Notes: generated by a model from the letters alone, not told the origin. Shown: positions 10,312 to 19,839, counted from the stretch's first letter. The stretch: DNA of 64,000 bases from an uncultured bacterium (GCA_905215935.1 CAJMRY010000003.1:186001-250000); one strand, 5' to 3'. Program-made: numbers and translations.

Positions 10312-11112
10312 ATGGAAAAAATAACAATGTTAGGTACAGGAATGGGCGGAACATTAGACCTATATAATACTTGTTTTGTTATTCATAATAATAATGGAAA
10401 CTTTTTAGTTGATACAGGTGGCAGTATTGAAATTATAAAAAGATTAAAGAATATAAATATAGATTTAAAAGATGTTAAGCATATATTTATTTCTCATAGT
10501 CATACTGATCATATTTTAGGCTTTATATGGATGTTAAAAAAAATAGGTGCATCTTCTATTAATGGTAAAATATCAACTACAATAAATATTTATTGTAATG
10601 ATGTAGTTTACGAAGCTATACAAGTAGTAGCTAAACAAATAATTCCTCAAAAATTCATAGACGGATTTTTAAGTATATCAAAATTTCATATTTTGAAAGA
10701 TGAACAACAAATCAATATTAATGGAATAGATTATACATTCTTTGATATACATGCTAGAGGAACAAAACAATTTGGATTTGAATGCCTTATTTCTGGAAAA
10801 AGATTAATATTTTTAGGTGATGAAACTTTAAATAAAAATTTATATCCTAGAGTAATTGGTGCAGATTATGTTATGCATGAAGCTTTTTGTTTAGACTCAG
10901 AAGAAAATATATTTCATGCATATCAAAAAAATCATTCAACTGTAAAAACTGCCTGCGAAGTTATGAATAATTTAGATGTTAAAAATTTAATTTTATATCA
11001 TACTGAAGAATCTCATGGAAATCAAAGAAAAGCTTTATATACTGAAGAAGGTAAAAATAATTTTAATGGAAATATTATAGTTCCAGATGATTTTGAAGAA
11101 ATCATTTTATAA
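10312..11112 (+). CDS. MBL-fold (RNase Z-like) hydrolase
   Basis: This 266-residue metallo-beta-lactamase-fold hydrolase has the metal motif SHSHTDHILGF (about residues 63-73). Further ligands are in FLGDETL and in the late Asn-His-Ser and Tyr-His motifs. The long-form layout resembles RNase Z or arylsulfatase-type members, but the exosite arm of true tRNase Z is not obvious, so the substrate is open. The start follows GAGGTGA. It is monocistronic and faces the small kinase genes. Confidence 0.75.
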   Translation: MEKITMLGTGMGGTLDLYNTCFVIHNNNGNFLVDTGGSIEIIKRLKNINIDLKDVKHIFISHSHTDHILGFIWMLKKIGASSINGKISTTINIYCNDVVYEAIQVVAKQIIPQKFIDGFLSISKFHILKDEQQININGIDYTFFDIHARGTKQFGFECLISGKRLIFLGDETLNKNLYPRVIGADYVMHEAFCLDSEENIFHAYQKNHSTVKTACEVMNNLDVKNLILYHTEESHGNQRKALYTEEGKNNFNGNIIVPDDFEEIIL

Positions 11113-11221
11113 AACTAGTTAGATTGATAAAAAGAGTAGTTATAATAAAGCGAATCTTTAGAAAGTTTGGGTTTATTACAATTACTCTTTTTATTCGTTT
11201 TCTTTATTCATACAATATGTC

Positions 11222-11788
11222 TCACCCTCTATTTAATATCTCTAAAACTGCATGTTCTATTACTTCGGAAAAATTCATACTTGTATCGATAAATCTTATA
11301 TTATATTTTTTGCATTGCTTTTCAATTTCCTTGCTTTTTTCTATAAGTCCTTTGGTAAGTTCTAACATGTCCTGATCATTAAAATGCCTTGTCCAACATA
11401 GTTTACCATCATTTTTTCTTATATTATTAAATTTTACTTCTGGTAATATATTAGGATATCCTATAAAAAATATATCCCATTTCTCTTTGTTAAGATATTG
11501 AATAATATCTTTTGGCATAACATGTGCAGAATCAATTACAAATCTTTCATTTGTCTTATTCATTTTTTCTATTATTGTAGATAAAAATAAAGACAAATTT
11601 ACACTTCCATTATCTATTATTACTTGGTCATTAATTCCACATTGCGGAAAATTCCTCTTAAATGATGTTGCAATATAATCAACTGGAAAATGATTGTATA
11701 TACTACTTGCACATATTTTTTCTGAAATCGTAGATTTACCAGCCCTTGCAACTCCTCCTATAAATATATTGTTTTTATTATTTACCAT
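11222..11788 (-). CDS. Small P-loop kinase-like protein
   Basis: A 188-residue protein with an N-terminal Walker A loop (GGVARAGKST, about residues 11-20), a probable acidic partner in FVIDSAH, and no other domain. Such proteins belong to the AAA_17/AAA_18 or adenylylate-kinase-like group that phosphorylates small molecules. The substrate is unknown. It overlaps the upstream kinase gene by 11 nt, which suggests translational coupling of two related kinases. Confidence 0.65.
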   Translation of the reverse strand: MVNNKNNIFIGGVARAGKSTISEKICASSIYNHFPVDYIATSFKRNFPQCGINDQVIIDNGSVNLSLFLSTIIEKMNKTNERFVIDSAHVMPKDIIQYLNKEKWDIFFIGYPNILPEVKFNNIRKNDGKLCWTRHFNDQDMLELTKGLIEKSKEIEKQCKKYNIRFIDTSMNFSEVIEHAVLEILNRG

Positions 11789-12428
11789 AATTTTTCTCCT
11801 TTTTTTCTATTGTCATAATCTGTTTTATATATCTATTTATTTTTATATAATCTCTAATAGGAATTTTCACTCTTTGACAAAATCTATCCATCACTCCCCA
11901 TATTTTTATCTCTCTTTTTTTGTATTGCTCCCATCTCCTAAAAACATCTCGTTTAAAAGCTCTTTTATATGAATGTAATAAACTTGTCCTTTTTATAATT
12001 ATCTTTCCTTTTATTTTTTCTTTATTCATATATTCATAAATGTGTCTACCTTCTATTATAATTGGTATTGATACATTTTCGCACAGATACTGATAAAATT
12101 TTTCTGTATACTCATAATATTTTATTTCAATAGCTTTATCTTTTTTCTTATTATTAAAGTATCGAAAAATAATCTGATTCCTTGTTTCAGGATATATCTT
12201 TTCTAAATTTTTAGTGATAAGATTAATTTTTTGAGGCATATTATTTCTTCCATATCCAAATATCCAATCTAAACTAATTAATTCAATATTATTTTCCTCT
12301 TTTATCTTTCTTCCTAATGTTGATTTTCCAGATCCCATCATTCCAGTTATATTAATAATATTATCTTCTGTCATATTAACTACTAAGTCTCTTTTATCCT
12401 TTAAAATCCCTATCTTATAGTTATTCAT
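11778..12428 (-). CDS. P-loop kinase-like protein
   Basis: About 216 residues, with Walker A GMMGSGKST near residue 28 and a basic C-terminal half. I place the start at the ATG at 12428 because TTAGGTG lies at a suitable distance. An ATG six codons upstream (12446) is possible. It is similar in design to the next gene and to the kinase at 15541. Three small kinases of this type in 5 kb may be nucleotide or shikimate-kinase-like enzymes. The substrates are not readable. Confidence 0.65.
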   Translation of the reverse strand: MNNYKIGILKDKRDLVVNMTEDNIINITGMMGSGKSTLGRKIKEENNIELISLDWIFGYGRNNMPQKINLITKNLEKIYPETRNQIIFRYFNNKKKDKAIEIKYYEYTEKFYQYLCENVSIPIIIEGRHIYEYMNKEKIKGKIIIKRTSLLHSYKRAFKRDVFRRWEQYKKREIKIWGVMDRFCQRVKIPIRDYIKINRYIKQIMTIEKKEKNYGK

Positions 12429-12745
12429 TTTTACACCTAATTTCATCTATTGTTTATCTAAATTATAGTTTTCTAATTTATCACATAATTTTTTATTAAT
12501 AAATATCTCTATAATACTCAACACTAATAATATAAATTCTATTACAATCAACTCATATTCCATTAAAATCAAGGTAAATTCCCCAAATATTCGTGCAAAA
12601 AATATTTAATCACCTGTAAATGATGCAAATATAGGATATATTTTTATGCTTCTTTTTACTTAATTTATATTTTGCTTCATCTTAATCTTTGAAAACTCCT
12701 TATATTGTTACTAATCTTCTATTAATTTAACTTACTATTACTAAT
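12429..12745. other. AT-rich intergenic region
   Basis: I see no gene, RNA or clear repeat here. It should contain the promoter of the kinase pair and the terminator of the Nudix gene, but neither is distinct. Confidence 0.4.
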
Positions 12746-13294
12746 CTATATCCTAAATAAATAACTACATAATTCATCATAACATTCATCTCTTTTTACT
12801 AGCAAATTCTTTTCTCTCATTTTATTTAATTCACTAACATTAACAAATCTTATTGCTTGAACTTCGCTCTCTTGGAATCTAATATTATTAGATGTAAGTC
12901 CTGACTGTCTTAAAATAAAGAAATCATAAAATTGTCTGTCATAATGATTTTCACTTACTTTTTCTTCTTTTCTATAAGAAAACATAAATCTAAAATCTTT
13001 TACTTCAACACTATATCCTAAACTAACACTTACCTCTTCACTTATTTCTCTAGTAGCAGCTGTTAAAGAATCTTGACCTGCTGACAAATGACCTGTAACA
13101 GAAATATCCCACATGCCAGGATTTTTATCCTTATCATTGCTTCTTTGTTGTATTAATATTTCATTTTTTTCATTTATTATAGCAACTACAATAATTCTAT
13201 GCCATAGCCCTCTTTTATGCACTTCTTTCCTAGTTAATACTTGTCCTGTTTTTATTCCATTCTCATCCAATACATCAATTAATTCTTCTTTCAT
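12746..13294 (-). CDS. Nudix hydrolase (IDI-like)
   Basis: This 182-residue Nudix protein starts with ELIDVLDENGIKTGQ, typical of the isopentenyl-diphosphate-isomerase-like Nudix subgroup found in many Firmicutes. The Nudix box is GHLSAGQDSLTAATREISEE at about residues 67-86. The glutamate expected after GHxSAG is Gln here, while the REISEE metal-binding core is intact. Function is probably house-cleaning of a nucleoside diphosphate derivative. The start follows GAGGTGAAAT. It is a single gene. Confidence 0.8.
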   Translation of the reverse strand: MKEELIDVLDENGIKTGQVLTRKEVHKRGLWHRIIVVAIINEKNEILIQQRSNDKDKNPGMWDISVTGHLSAGQDSLTAATREISEEVSVSLGYSVEVKDFRFMFSYRKEEKVSENHYDRQFYDFFILRQSGLTSNNIRFQESEVQAIRFVNVSELNKMREKNLLVKRDECYDELCSYLFRI

Positions 13295-13597
13295 ATTTCA
13301 CCTCATATAATTCATTCATAGTTATTGAATATTCTAACTATTTGTTATACTGTATTATTTTAGATATAATTATATAATACATTTATATATATTTCAACGA
13401 AAGTATCTTAAATTTCATAAAAAAAGCTAAGTTTAAAAGTAAATTCTAGTTTTAAGCTAAAACTAGAATTTACTTTTGCAATTAGACAATTTGTATTTAT
13501 TTCAATTTAAGTATAGTAAATCTTAATATAATATAGTATAATTTTACTCAATAAACATTTAATTAATTTATTAAATATCTTAGGAGGTATCTTTATA
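13295..13597. other. Intergenic region between divergent genes
   Basis: The Nudix gene leaves leftwards and the hydrolase leaves rightwards. The region is AT-rich and contains the long palindrome at 13435-13477. Confidence 0.5.
13435..13477. repeat. Perfect 20-bp inverted repeat with 3-nt centre
   Basis: Arms AAAAGTAAATTCTAGTTTTA and its complement flank AGC. It lies between two divergent promoters, so it is not an ordinary gene-end terminator. It might be a transcription attenuator, an insulating terminator or a binding site. Confidence 0.8.
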
Positions 13598-14371
13598 ATG
13601 GAAGAAAAATTATATTATAATAGTTCTGATAATGTAAAATTGTGTGGATTATTGTCTAAAGTAAATGATAATAATAAAATTATCATTATGTGTCATGGAA
13701 TTAGAGCAAATAAAAATGAAATAAATAGTTTCATAGTTTTAACTGAAAAATTACAAAATCTAAATTATAATTCTTTTAGATTTGATTTTAGAGGTCATGG
13801 AGAAAGTACTGGAAATGATTATGAAATGACTGTTACAAAGGAGATAGAAGATTTAGAATATACTATTGATATGTTAAGTAAAAGAGGTTTCGATGAATTT
13901 ATTTTATTAGGAGCAAGTTTTGGAGCTAGCATTATATCTTTACTTGATTATACAAAATATAGCAATGTAAAAGGTTTAATTTGTTGGTATGGCGCACTAG
14001 ATTATAAAGTCATTAATGATAATAGTTTGTTTTCTAAAGAAAATCAAAAAGTTGCTGAAAAAGATGGCTATTATACTTCTGTTAGTAAACGAACTGGTAA
14101 AAAATTCAAACTAGGATTACCACTATTTAAAGAAGTAAATAATATTATACCTTATAAAAATTTAACCAAAATTAACCTCCCTATTTTATTTGTACATGGA
14201 AAAGAAGATAAACTAGTTCCATATGAACTATCAGCACAAGTTTCTTCTATGTGCAAAAACTCAAATTTGGAGCTAATTAATAATGGCGAGCATTCCTTTA
14301 TTAATTCTGAAAAAGCATTGAAAGAAGCTATTGAAAAAACAGTAACATTTATCAAAGATATATTTATTTAA
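13598..14371 (+). CDS. Alpha/beta hydrolase (serine hydrolase)
   Basis: A 257-residue alpha/beta hydrolase with MCHGIRANKNE near residue 31, the nucleophile elbow GASFGAS (Ser about 110), a late acidic residue in HGKEDKLVP and catalytic His in NGEHSF. It is likely a carboxylesterase or acyl-peptidase-like enzyme. It is a paralogue of the hydrolase at 25531-26332, and this copy lacks any CGG codon, so it serves as an internal control for that shift site. RBS is AGGAGG. Confidence 0.8.
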   Translation: MEEKLYYNSSDNVKLCGLLSKVNDNNKIIIMCHGIRANKNEINSFIVLTEKLQNLNYNSFRFDFRGHGESTGNDYEMTVTKEIEDLEYTIDMLSKRGFDEFILLGASFGASIISLLDYTKYSNVKGLICWYGALDYKVINDNSLFSKENQKVAEKDGYYTSVSKRTGKKFKLGLPLFKEVNNIIPYKNLTKINLPILFVHGKEDKLVPYELSAQVSSMCKNSNLELINNGEHSFINSEKALKEAIEKTVTFIKDIFI

Positions 14372-14432
14372 TTTTACTTATTTTTGTGAACTTACACAAT
14401 GTAGATTATAAAATTAAAGGAGGATACTATTA

Positions 14433-15368
14433 ATGAAAAAAGCTTATTGCACATTTCCAGGTATGAATAAACAAGCTATTGATATTTTAAAAAATAATAA
14501 TATTAAATTAACAATAAATAATACTGCTTATAGAGCAAATGGTGAAGAATTAATTTCTTTATTAACAGAATATGATATTTTAATAATTGGTATAAAGTCT
14601 TTTATAACAAAAGATATGTTACAATATATAAAAACACCAAAAATAATTGCTACCTCATCTATAGGATTAGATCATATTGATAAAGAAGTTATAGATTCTG
14701 ACTTAGTTACAGTACTCAATATAAAAACAGCAAATACATTATCAGTAGCAGAACACATTTTTTCACTAATACTTGCTCTTAATAAAAGAATATATGAATC
14801 AAATAATCTAGTATTAAATCATAATGGTAATAGATCAATTATTCATGATACCCCTCAAGATATATCTGAAAAAACTTTAGGATTAGTAGGTGCAGGTAAT
14901 ATTACAAGAGAAGTAATAAAAATATCAACTGCATTTAATATGGAGATTAATTGCTATACAAAAAATCCTAGTAAACACGAAGACTTATTAAAATATAATG
15001 TAAAATTTGTATCATTAGATGATGTCTTAAAAGAAAGTGATATTATAAATATTAGTCTTCCTTTAACAGATGAAACTAATAATCTTATCTCAAAAGATAA
15101 AATAGAATTAATGAAACCTACTGCAACTTTTATTAATACATCTAGACGTGATGTTGTAGATACAAATGCCTTAATTGAGTATGCAGACAATAATCCTAAC
15201 TTTTATGTAGGTCTTGATATAGATTTAGATGGTTATGAAGATTTATTTGCAAAATATAGAAATAATGTTATTGTTACACCACATACTGCTGGAGTATCAA
15301 AACAAGCTATAGATAGAATGGACTTTGAATTAGTAAATAGTATTGTAAGCCATTTAGAAAATGAATAA
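14433..15368 (+). CDS. D-2-hydroxyacid dehydrogenase, NAD-dependent
   Basis: A 311-residue dehydrogenase of the phosphoglycerate/2-hydroxyacid family. Motifs are the NAD-binding loop GLVGAGNITREV (about 150-161), the catalytic Arg region INTSRRDVVD, an acidic residue in the next helix, and catalytic His in TPHTAGVSKQ. It has no C-terminal ACT domain, so it is unlikely to be a regulated SerA. It follows the hydrolase by 61 nt with its own strong AAAGGAGG and may be in the same transcript. Confidence 0.82.
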   Translation: MKKAYCTFPGMNKQAIDILKNNNIKLTINNTAYRANGEELISLLTEYDILIIGIKSFITKDMLQYIKTPKIIATSSIGLDHIDKEVIDSDLVTVLNIKTANTLSVAEHIFSLILALNKRIYESNNLVLNHNGNRSIIHDTPQDISEKTLGLVGAGNITREVIKISTAFNMEINCYTKNPSKHEDLLKYNVKFVSLDDVLKESDIINISLPLTDETNNLISKDKIELMKPTATFINTSRRDVVDTNALIEYADNNPNFYVGLDIDLDGYEDLFAKYRNNVIVTPHTAGVSKQAIDRMDFELVNSIVSHLENE

Positions 15369-15441
15369 TGAATAAAAAATATATATCATTTAACCTATAT
15401 ATAATAATCATAGAAAGCAAATCTTTTTTACTAATTAAATA

Positions 15442-15482
15442 CACCACAATGCATTTCAAAGCAAAATGTGGTGTATTTTTTT
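15442..15482 (+). terminator. Terminator after the dehydrogenase gene
   Basis: ACACCACA and TGTGGTGT form a stem with an imperfect inner part, followed by ATTTTTTTTC. Typical intrinsic terminator. Confidence 0.75.
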
Positions 15483-15540
15483 CATCAAATTATATAATAA
15501 TTTCAAATATAAATTATCAATTAAATATGTGAATTTATAT

Positions 15541-16131
15541 TTAGTTCATTAACTCTTCTATAAGTTCTTGTACATTTAGATTCTCTATATCTTCCACTTT
15601 TATAACTTTTCCTAGATTTATGCTGTTTGAAATTAATTCATCATATTCTTTTTTAAATGTATCATAATTATATTCAAAAAAAGGTGTATATTCTTTTAGA
15701 TTCTTAAGACAATAAGAATTTAAATAATGTGATGGATGCCTATCTTCTTTTGATATTTCTCTTTTTAACAATCTATTCCAAATAGTTTCAAAATCTTTGG
15801 CAAATATATTAATAGTATATACTTGATATTTATATTTCTTACTTAAATCATAAAAAAAATTCTTCCATTCTTTTTTAAATGGTTTCTCTAAAATAATTAC
15901 CTTATCTTTTCTTTGCATACATTGTTCTATTAATTCTTTATATATTTTTATATTTAATATTCTTAATTTTTTCTTTTCATTATTATTCTTAAAACCTACT
16001 ATATCATAGATGCTTTCACTTAATTTATCATATGATAATAAAGTACTATTTTCTATTTTTTCATATAAAATATTAGCAAAAGTCGTCTTTCCCGTTCCAC
16101 TTACACCTGTAATTATAATTAATTTGTTCAT
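15541..16131 (-). CDS. P-loop kinase-like protein (AAA_33 type)
   Basis: A 196-residue protein with Walker A GVSGTGKTT near residues 8-16, a DKLSESIY segment and a lid-like basic region (NRLLKREISKEDRHPSHY), as in small kinases such as polynucleotide or chloramphenicol kinases. Substrate unknown. It has a clean start with AAGGAG upstream. It is adjacent to rusA but separated by 61 nt. Confidence 0.65.
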   Translation of the reverse strand: MNKLIIITGVSGTGKTTFANILYEKIENSTLLSYDKLSESIYDIVGFKNNNEKKKLRILNIKIYKELIEQCMQRKDKVIILEKPFKKEWKNFFYDLSKKYKYQVYTINIFAKDFETIWNRLLKREISKEDRHPSHYLNSYCLKNLKEYTPFFEYNYDTFKKEYDELISNSINLGKVIKVEDIENLNVQELIEELMN

Positions 16132-16192
16132 ATTAATCTCCTTCTTTTGTTTTATACCTAAAAAATATGATACTAATTACAATAATATAATT

Positions 16193-16603
16193 CTAATACT
16201 CTTCCATCTTTACATATACTTTTTCTGTTTCTGCATATTTCTTTTCTACACTTAACTTTGTAATTTGTGTATCGTCTTTAAAAGCAACTTCATTCATAGC
16301 ATCTAAAATAATCTTTACAATATTATCAATATCTGGTTTTTTTGTTGGATTTATTTTGTTTTCTAGCATCAAAACTCTATCTTGTTTTTTTGTACTTTTT
16401 GGAATTTCAAAGTTTGCTATAATTTCTACTGATACTCTACCTTCTAAAGGCTTGATTCTTGGATATTTTAACATGAAATATTGCATTACTAAAGTTTCAT
16501 AGTCTTTGGTTCTTGTTGGTGTATAAACTGAGCCTGTATAACTATTTAATCTAGGTCTTCCTTTTCCTATTATTTTCCCTGGTATTTCAAATTCATATAT
16601 CAT
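16193..16603 (-). CDS. rusA: RusA-family Holliday junction nuclease
   Basis: A 136-residue RusA-family endonuclease, which resolves four-way DNA junctions and is usually carried by prophages or lambdoid remnants. Motifs are GKGRPRLN near the N-terminus and the acidic catalytic stretch KPDIDNIVKIILDAMN, with Asp residues in KPDID and KDDTQ. Length matches the family. The start follows AGGAGAG. It lies 0.36 kb from a tRNA cluster, a usual landing place for phages, but no other phage gene is next to it. Confidence 0.85.
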   Translation of the reverse strand: MIYEFEIPGKIIGKGRPRLNSYTGSVYTPTRTKDYETLVMQYFMLKYPRIKPLEGRVSVEIIANFEIPKSTKKQDRVLMLENKINPTKKPDIDNIVKIILDAMNEVAFKDDTQITKLSVEKKYAETEKVYVKMEEY

Positions 16604-16780
16604 TTGTTTAATCTCTCCTTTAAATTAATTTTTTAGAAAGTTAGTATTTTATTTTCATTGATTGTATATTTATTTTCTGTTTTAACATTCTTTATTACAT
16701 TTATATTCTTTTACATAACTTTAACCATTTTTACATTTACACTAGATTAAATTATTAATTGTAGTTACTTTTTCAAGATA

Positions 16781-16812
16781 AAATGATAACTAATGTTTCT
16801 TAGTTATCATTT
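16781..16812. repeat. 13-bp inverted repeat hairpin
   Basis: AAATGATAACTAA and its complement flank TGTTTC. It lies upstream of the tRNA promoter and could end transcription arriving from the left, or be a leftover of an integrated element. Confidence 0.6.
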
Positions 16813-16913
16813 ATTGTCATTTATTTATTTTTCGAATATAATGATAGTATATTTCCTTTTAGAAGTCAATTAATACTCTCTAAAATTTTTTTCTAAAAAA
16901 TATTAAAAAAGTA

Positions 16914-16942
16914 TTGACAATTACATATGCTTTGTTTATAAT
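16914..16942 (+). promoter_or_regulatory. Consensus promoter for tRNA-Gly genes
   Basis: TTGACA at 16914-16919 and TATAAT at 16937-16942 are separated by exactly 17 nt. Both are perfect matches to the housekeeping sigma factor consensus. The predicted start is about 17 nt before the first tRNA. Confidence 0.9.
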
Positions 16943-16965
16943 AAATATTGTTTTTAAGAAGAGAT

Positions 16966-17039
<74 letters not shown>

Positions 17040-17084
17040 ATATAATATTAAACATTGGTTATGCAAATCTATTCTTAAAGAAAT

Positions 17085-17158
<74 letters not shown>

Positions 17159-17167
17159 AAAATTAAC

Positions 17168-17202
17168 CACATTGTTTATTTATAAGCAATGTGGATTTTT
17201 TT
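17168..17202 (+). terminator. Terminator between tRNA-Gly copies 2 and 3
   Basis: CCACATTG and CAATGTGG form an 8-bp stem, followed by ATTTTTTT. This would separate the two ordinary tRNA genes from the divergent third one, which then needs its own start. A TATAAT at 17205-17210 is a candidate -10 box, without a clear -35. Confidence 0.75.
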
Positions 17203-17237
17203 ACTATAATTATACATTTGTTATCTATTATAATTAT

Positions 17238-17312
<75 letters not shown>

Positions 17313-17336
17313 TTGAAAACAACGGCTCAATGTCAA

Positions 17337-17380
17337 TAGTTGGGGTGAGATACCTGAAAAGTATTCTCGTCTCAGCTTTT
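17337..17380 (+). terminator. Probable terminator after third tRNA-Gly
   Basis: GGGGTGAGATAC and GTATTCTCGTCTCAGC can pair with small bulges and are followed by TTTTTT. It lies between the tRNA and the recombinase-remnant gene. Confidence 0.5.
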
Positions 17381-17454
17381 TTAATTGGTCAAAAATTTTA
17401 GGTAAAAAATGCCCAAAAGATAATGTTCTCTTTCTAGGAAGGAGGACATTTTTT

Positions 17455-18279
17455 ATGCTTGAATTTAAAACTATTGAAGAACTTAAATCTAATCCTAAAC
17501 TACTTGAACTTATTAAAAACTATGCTTATGAAACTAAAAAAGGAAAAATTAAAGTTCTTCTACATACTAATTTACAGTTTATTGAACCAACTGAATATCT
17601 AATTACATATCCTACTGCTCTTACAATACTTGAATACAAAGTTAACGAAATCAGTAATAAACCATTCTACATTAAAGAGCATAAAGAAAAGTATAATTTA
17701 AAAGAAATTGATAAACTAACTAAAAAGAAAACTACTCTTGATCCAGATAACGACTTTAAAGAGTATACAGTAGAACTACTTAAAAAGTTAGATTGTGAAC
17801 AAACAAATGAAGATATTATATTTAAAAACAATTTAAATTTTTCCTATCTATTTGATAGCTTAAATAGAAAAGCACAGAGAGAATTAATAAACAGATTAAT
17901 ATCTTCTATTAAAATAACTAGAGATGATAACTACAATATTGAGATAAAAAATATCAAATTTACTGAAGAATTTATCTCAAAAAGTACAAAAGATTATATT
18001 GATTATTTAAATGAATTACTCACCTGTAATAATATTGGTATAACTTATAAAGAACAAATACCAAAAGATAATTTAAAAGAATTAGAAAAAGATTATACCA
18101 TTATGTCATTAGAAAAAATGGAAAATAATGAGTATTCTGAAGAAGAATTAAATAACTATATTGATTTAATGAAAGAACATTTCTATGTAGATGGGATTAT
18201 AAACTGTCCTTATGTTGAAGGTAATAATATAGTTGATACTTTAATTCTAATACCCAAAACAGAACTAATAAATATATAA
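17455..18279 (+). CDS. Hybrid protein with a serine-recombinase-like C-terminal segment
   Basis: A 274-residue open frame with a strong GGAAGGAGG before the ATG. Residues 1-120 are not recognised. The central stretch (FDSLNRKAQRELINRLISSI, then IKNIKFTEEF) resembles the C-terminal end of large serine recombinases. The last 75 residues are acidic and unrecognised. The catalytic resolvase domain is absent, so it cannot recombine DNA by itself. The next gene is TnpV, which in Tn4451-type elements accompanies a large serine recombinase. I read this as the rearranged remnant of such an element beside the tRNA cluster. Confidence 0.55.
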   Translation: MLEFKTIEELKSNPKLLELIKNYAYETKKGKIKVLLHTNLQFIEPTEYLITYPTALTILEYKVNEISNKPFYIKEHKEKYNLKEIDKLTKKKTTLDPDNDFKEYTVELLKKLDCEQTNEDIIFKNNLNFSYLFDSLNRKAQRELINRLISSIKITRDDNYNIEIKNIKFTEEFISKSTKDYIDYLNELLTCNNIGITYKEQIPKDNLKELEKDYTIMSLEKMENNEYSEEELNNYIDLMKEHFYVDGIINCPYVEGNNIVDTLILIPKTELINI

Positions 18280-18304
18280 AAATTAAGAAAGGAAAGATAA
18301 AATT

Positions 18305-18661
18305 ATGAAAATAAAATATACTAGACAAGGAGATTATTTAATACCAAATTTAACTTTAGAAAAGGATGAAAATTGTGGAAAGATTGGCAAATATGGAATA
18401 CTAAGATTACACTTTATTGCTAAAAATAAGAAGGCATTTTATATGTCACTTTTGATGAAGAATAAATTAACTCATCATCTTATTTCGGTCGGTACAACTT
18501 GTGATGCACTATATGAATCACTAATGAAAAACTATATAAAAAATGATGAAAGACTGTCTGAAAAAAGTAAAGAATTAAATCCAATTGAATGGACAAAATT
18601 AATGAATAATTACAAAAATATAGCTGAAGAAATTATCCTAAATGAATATGTTTTTGTATAA
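18305..18661 (+). CDS. tnpV: TnpV-like transposon-encoded protein
   Basis: A 118-residue protein matching the TnpV pattern: YTRQGDYLIPNL at the N-terminus, GKYGILRL, YMSLLMKNKL, and a C-terminal EWTKLMNNYKNIAEEIILNE. TnpV is carried by clostridial mobilisable transposons; its molecular role is unclear. It is 25 nt after the recombinase remnant with AAGAAAGG before the start, so probably in the same transcript. Confidence 0.8.
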   Translation: MKIKYTRQGDYLIPNLTLEKDENCGKIGKYGILRLHFIAKNKKAFYMSLLMKNKLTHHLISVGTTCDALYESLMKNYIKNDERLSEKSKELNPIEWTKLMNNYKNIAEEIILNEYVFV

Positions 18662-18673
18662 ATAATTATCAAA

Positions 18674-18713
18674 AAAGAGGAACAAATTATCAAAATAATT
18701 TAATCCTCTTTTC
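18674..18713 (+). terminator. Terminator after tnpV
   Basis: AAAAGAGGA and TCCTCTTTT pair around an AT-rich loop. The end then runs into CATATTTTATT. A second pair, GGGAGTA (about 18729) with TACTCCC (about 18768), follows and is unexplained. Confidence 0.6.
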
Positions 18714-18809
18714 ATATTTTATTAAGTTTGGGAGTAAAAGTTGTGTCTAGCAAGCACTGAATTTATACTCCCGCATAAATTCCACTATGGAAATTCCCAT
18801 ACCCTTTAA

Positions 18810-19469
18810 TTAATAGTTAGCATTCCATTCATCTAAAAATTCTTTAACAAATGTTTTCATAAATTTGGTTCTTCTATTGGCTAGCTGTTTAGCAGTTTTA
18901 GTATTCATATTATCTCCAAGCTTAAATAGTTTGTGATAAAAATGATGAATAGTAGATAGATCATCGTCATTTGATTCAGAATAATCATTACTTTGATTTA
19001 ATGGAGTTTTGTCATCATACATAATAACATTATGAGAACCACCATAAGAAAAAGTTCTTCCTATACCGATAGCACCGATTGCATCTAAATTATCTGCATC
19101 TTGTAAAATCAAGGTATTTATATCATCTACATTATTTCCATTCCAATTATATTCTTCGTGCTGTTCTATAGAATAGCATATCTTGTTAATTTGTTCTTCT
19201 GTTAAATCAATATGAGATAAAAATTTTTTAACTTTACCTATTGAGTCCTTAGGCGAAACAAATCTACCGCTTTCATTTTGCATTATTCTATGCACATCGT
19301 GTAAAAATGCTGCTACACCTATAATAATTCTATCTCCACCTTCTTTTTCTTGAAGATATAAAGCAGTATTCATAGTTCTTATTAAATGACTTATATCATG
19401 ACCACTAGAATCTTTTTTAAATAATTCTATAACATAAGGTTTTAATTCTTCTATATAATTTTCTAGCAT
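18810..19469 (-). CDS. HD-domain phosphohydrolase
   Basis: A 219-residue HD-superfamily protein. His and Asp motifs are HDISHLIRT, AFLHDVHRI and QDADNLDAIGAIG, with a late YHKLFKL helix. It resembles the YpgQ/YedJ group of nucleotide pyrophosphohydrolases. I chose the ATG at 19469 because AGAGGAG precedes it. The longer frame to 19502 would overlap the upstream gene. It is in an operon with the next two genes upstream (NIF3-like and aminotransferase), with 13-15 nt gaps. Confidence 0.8.
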   Translation of the reverse strand: MLENYIEELKPYVIELFKKDSSGHDISHLIRTMNTALYLQEKEGGDRIIIGVAAFLHDVHRIMQNESGRFVSPKDSIGKVKKFLSHIDLTEEQINKICYSIEQHEEYNWNGNNVDDINTLILQDADNLDAIGAIGIGRTFSYGGSHNVIMYDDKTPLNQSNDYSESNDDDLSTIHHFYHKLFKLGDNMNTKTAKQLANRRTKFMKTFVKEFLDEWNANY

Positions 19470-19482
19470 AATTTTCTCCTCT

Positions 19483-19824
19483 TTAATTAAAACTTGCTTC
19501 ATCCAATAATGGAATAATATCTATTGCTGGTTCTTCATAAGGATGAACTTTTATTAATTTTGATATTACCGTTTTAACTTTATCAACATCACAAACAAAC
19601 TCTAACTTTTCTTCTTCAACAAATTCTAAACTATTTTTCTCACCAATATATGGATTAGCATTATTATTTGGTATAAAAGTACCAATTGATTTTGTTGATG
19701 AAGTACAATAAGTATAATTTCCAATTATTCCTGCCCCAGCTTCACATACAGCATTTCTAACTTCCTCTACATTTTCTAATGGTATTGTTACAAATATTTT
19801 TACTTTATTAACATTTATATTCAT
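19483..19824 (-). CDS. Stand-alone PII-like domain of NIF3/YqfO type
   Basis: A 113-residue protein equal to the middle, CutA/PII-like domain of YqfO-type NIF3 proteins. Motifs are AGAGIIGNYTYC, GTFIPNNNANPYIG and the C-terminal HPYEEPAIDIIPL. The flanking metal-binding NIF3 halves are absent and such single-domain versions are known. Its role may be trimeric ligand sensing. It sits between the PatB-like aminotransferase and the HD gene in one minus-strand operon. Confidence 0.8.
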   Translation of the reverse strand: MNINVNKVKIFVTIPLENVEEVRNAVCEAGAGIIGNYTYCTSSTKSIGTFIPNNNANPYIGEKNSLEFVEEEKLEFVCDVDKVKTVISKLIKVHPYEEPAIDIIPLLDEASFN

Positions 19825-19839
19825 ATAAATTTTTCCTCC

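Larger units (their letters stand above)
16604..16965. other. Intergenic region upstream of tRNA cluster
   Basis: AT-rich, with no gene. It holds the hairpin at 16781-16812 and the tRNA promoter at 16914-16942. Confidence 0.6.
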
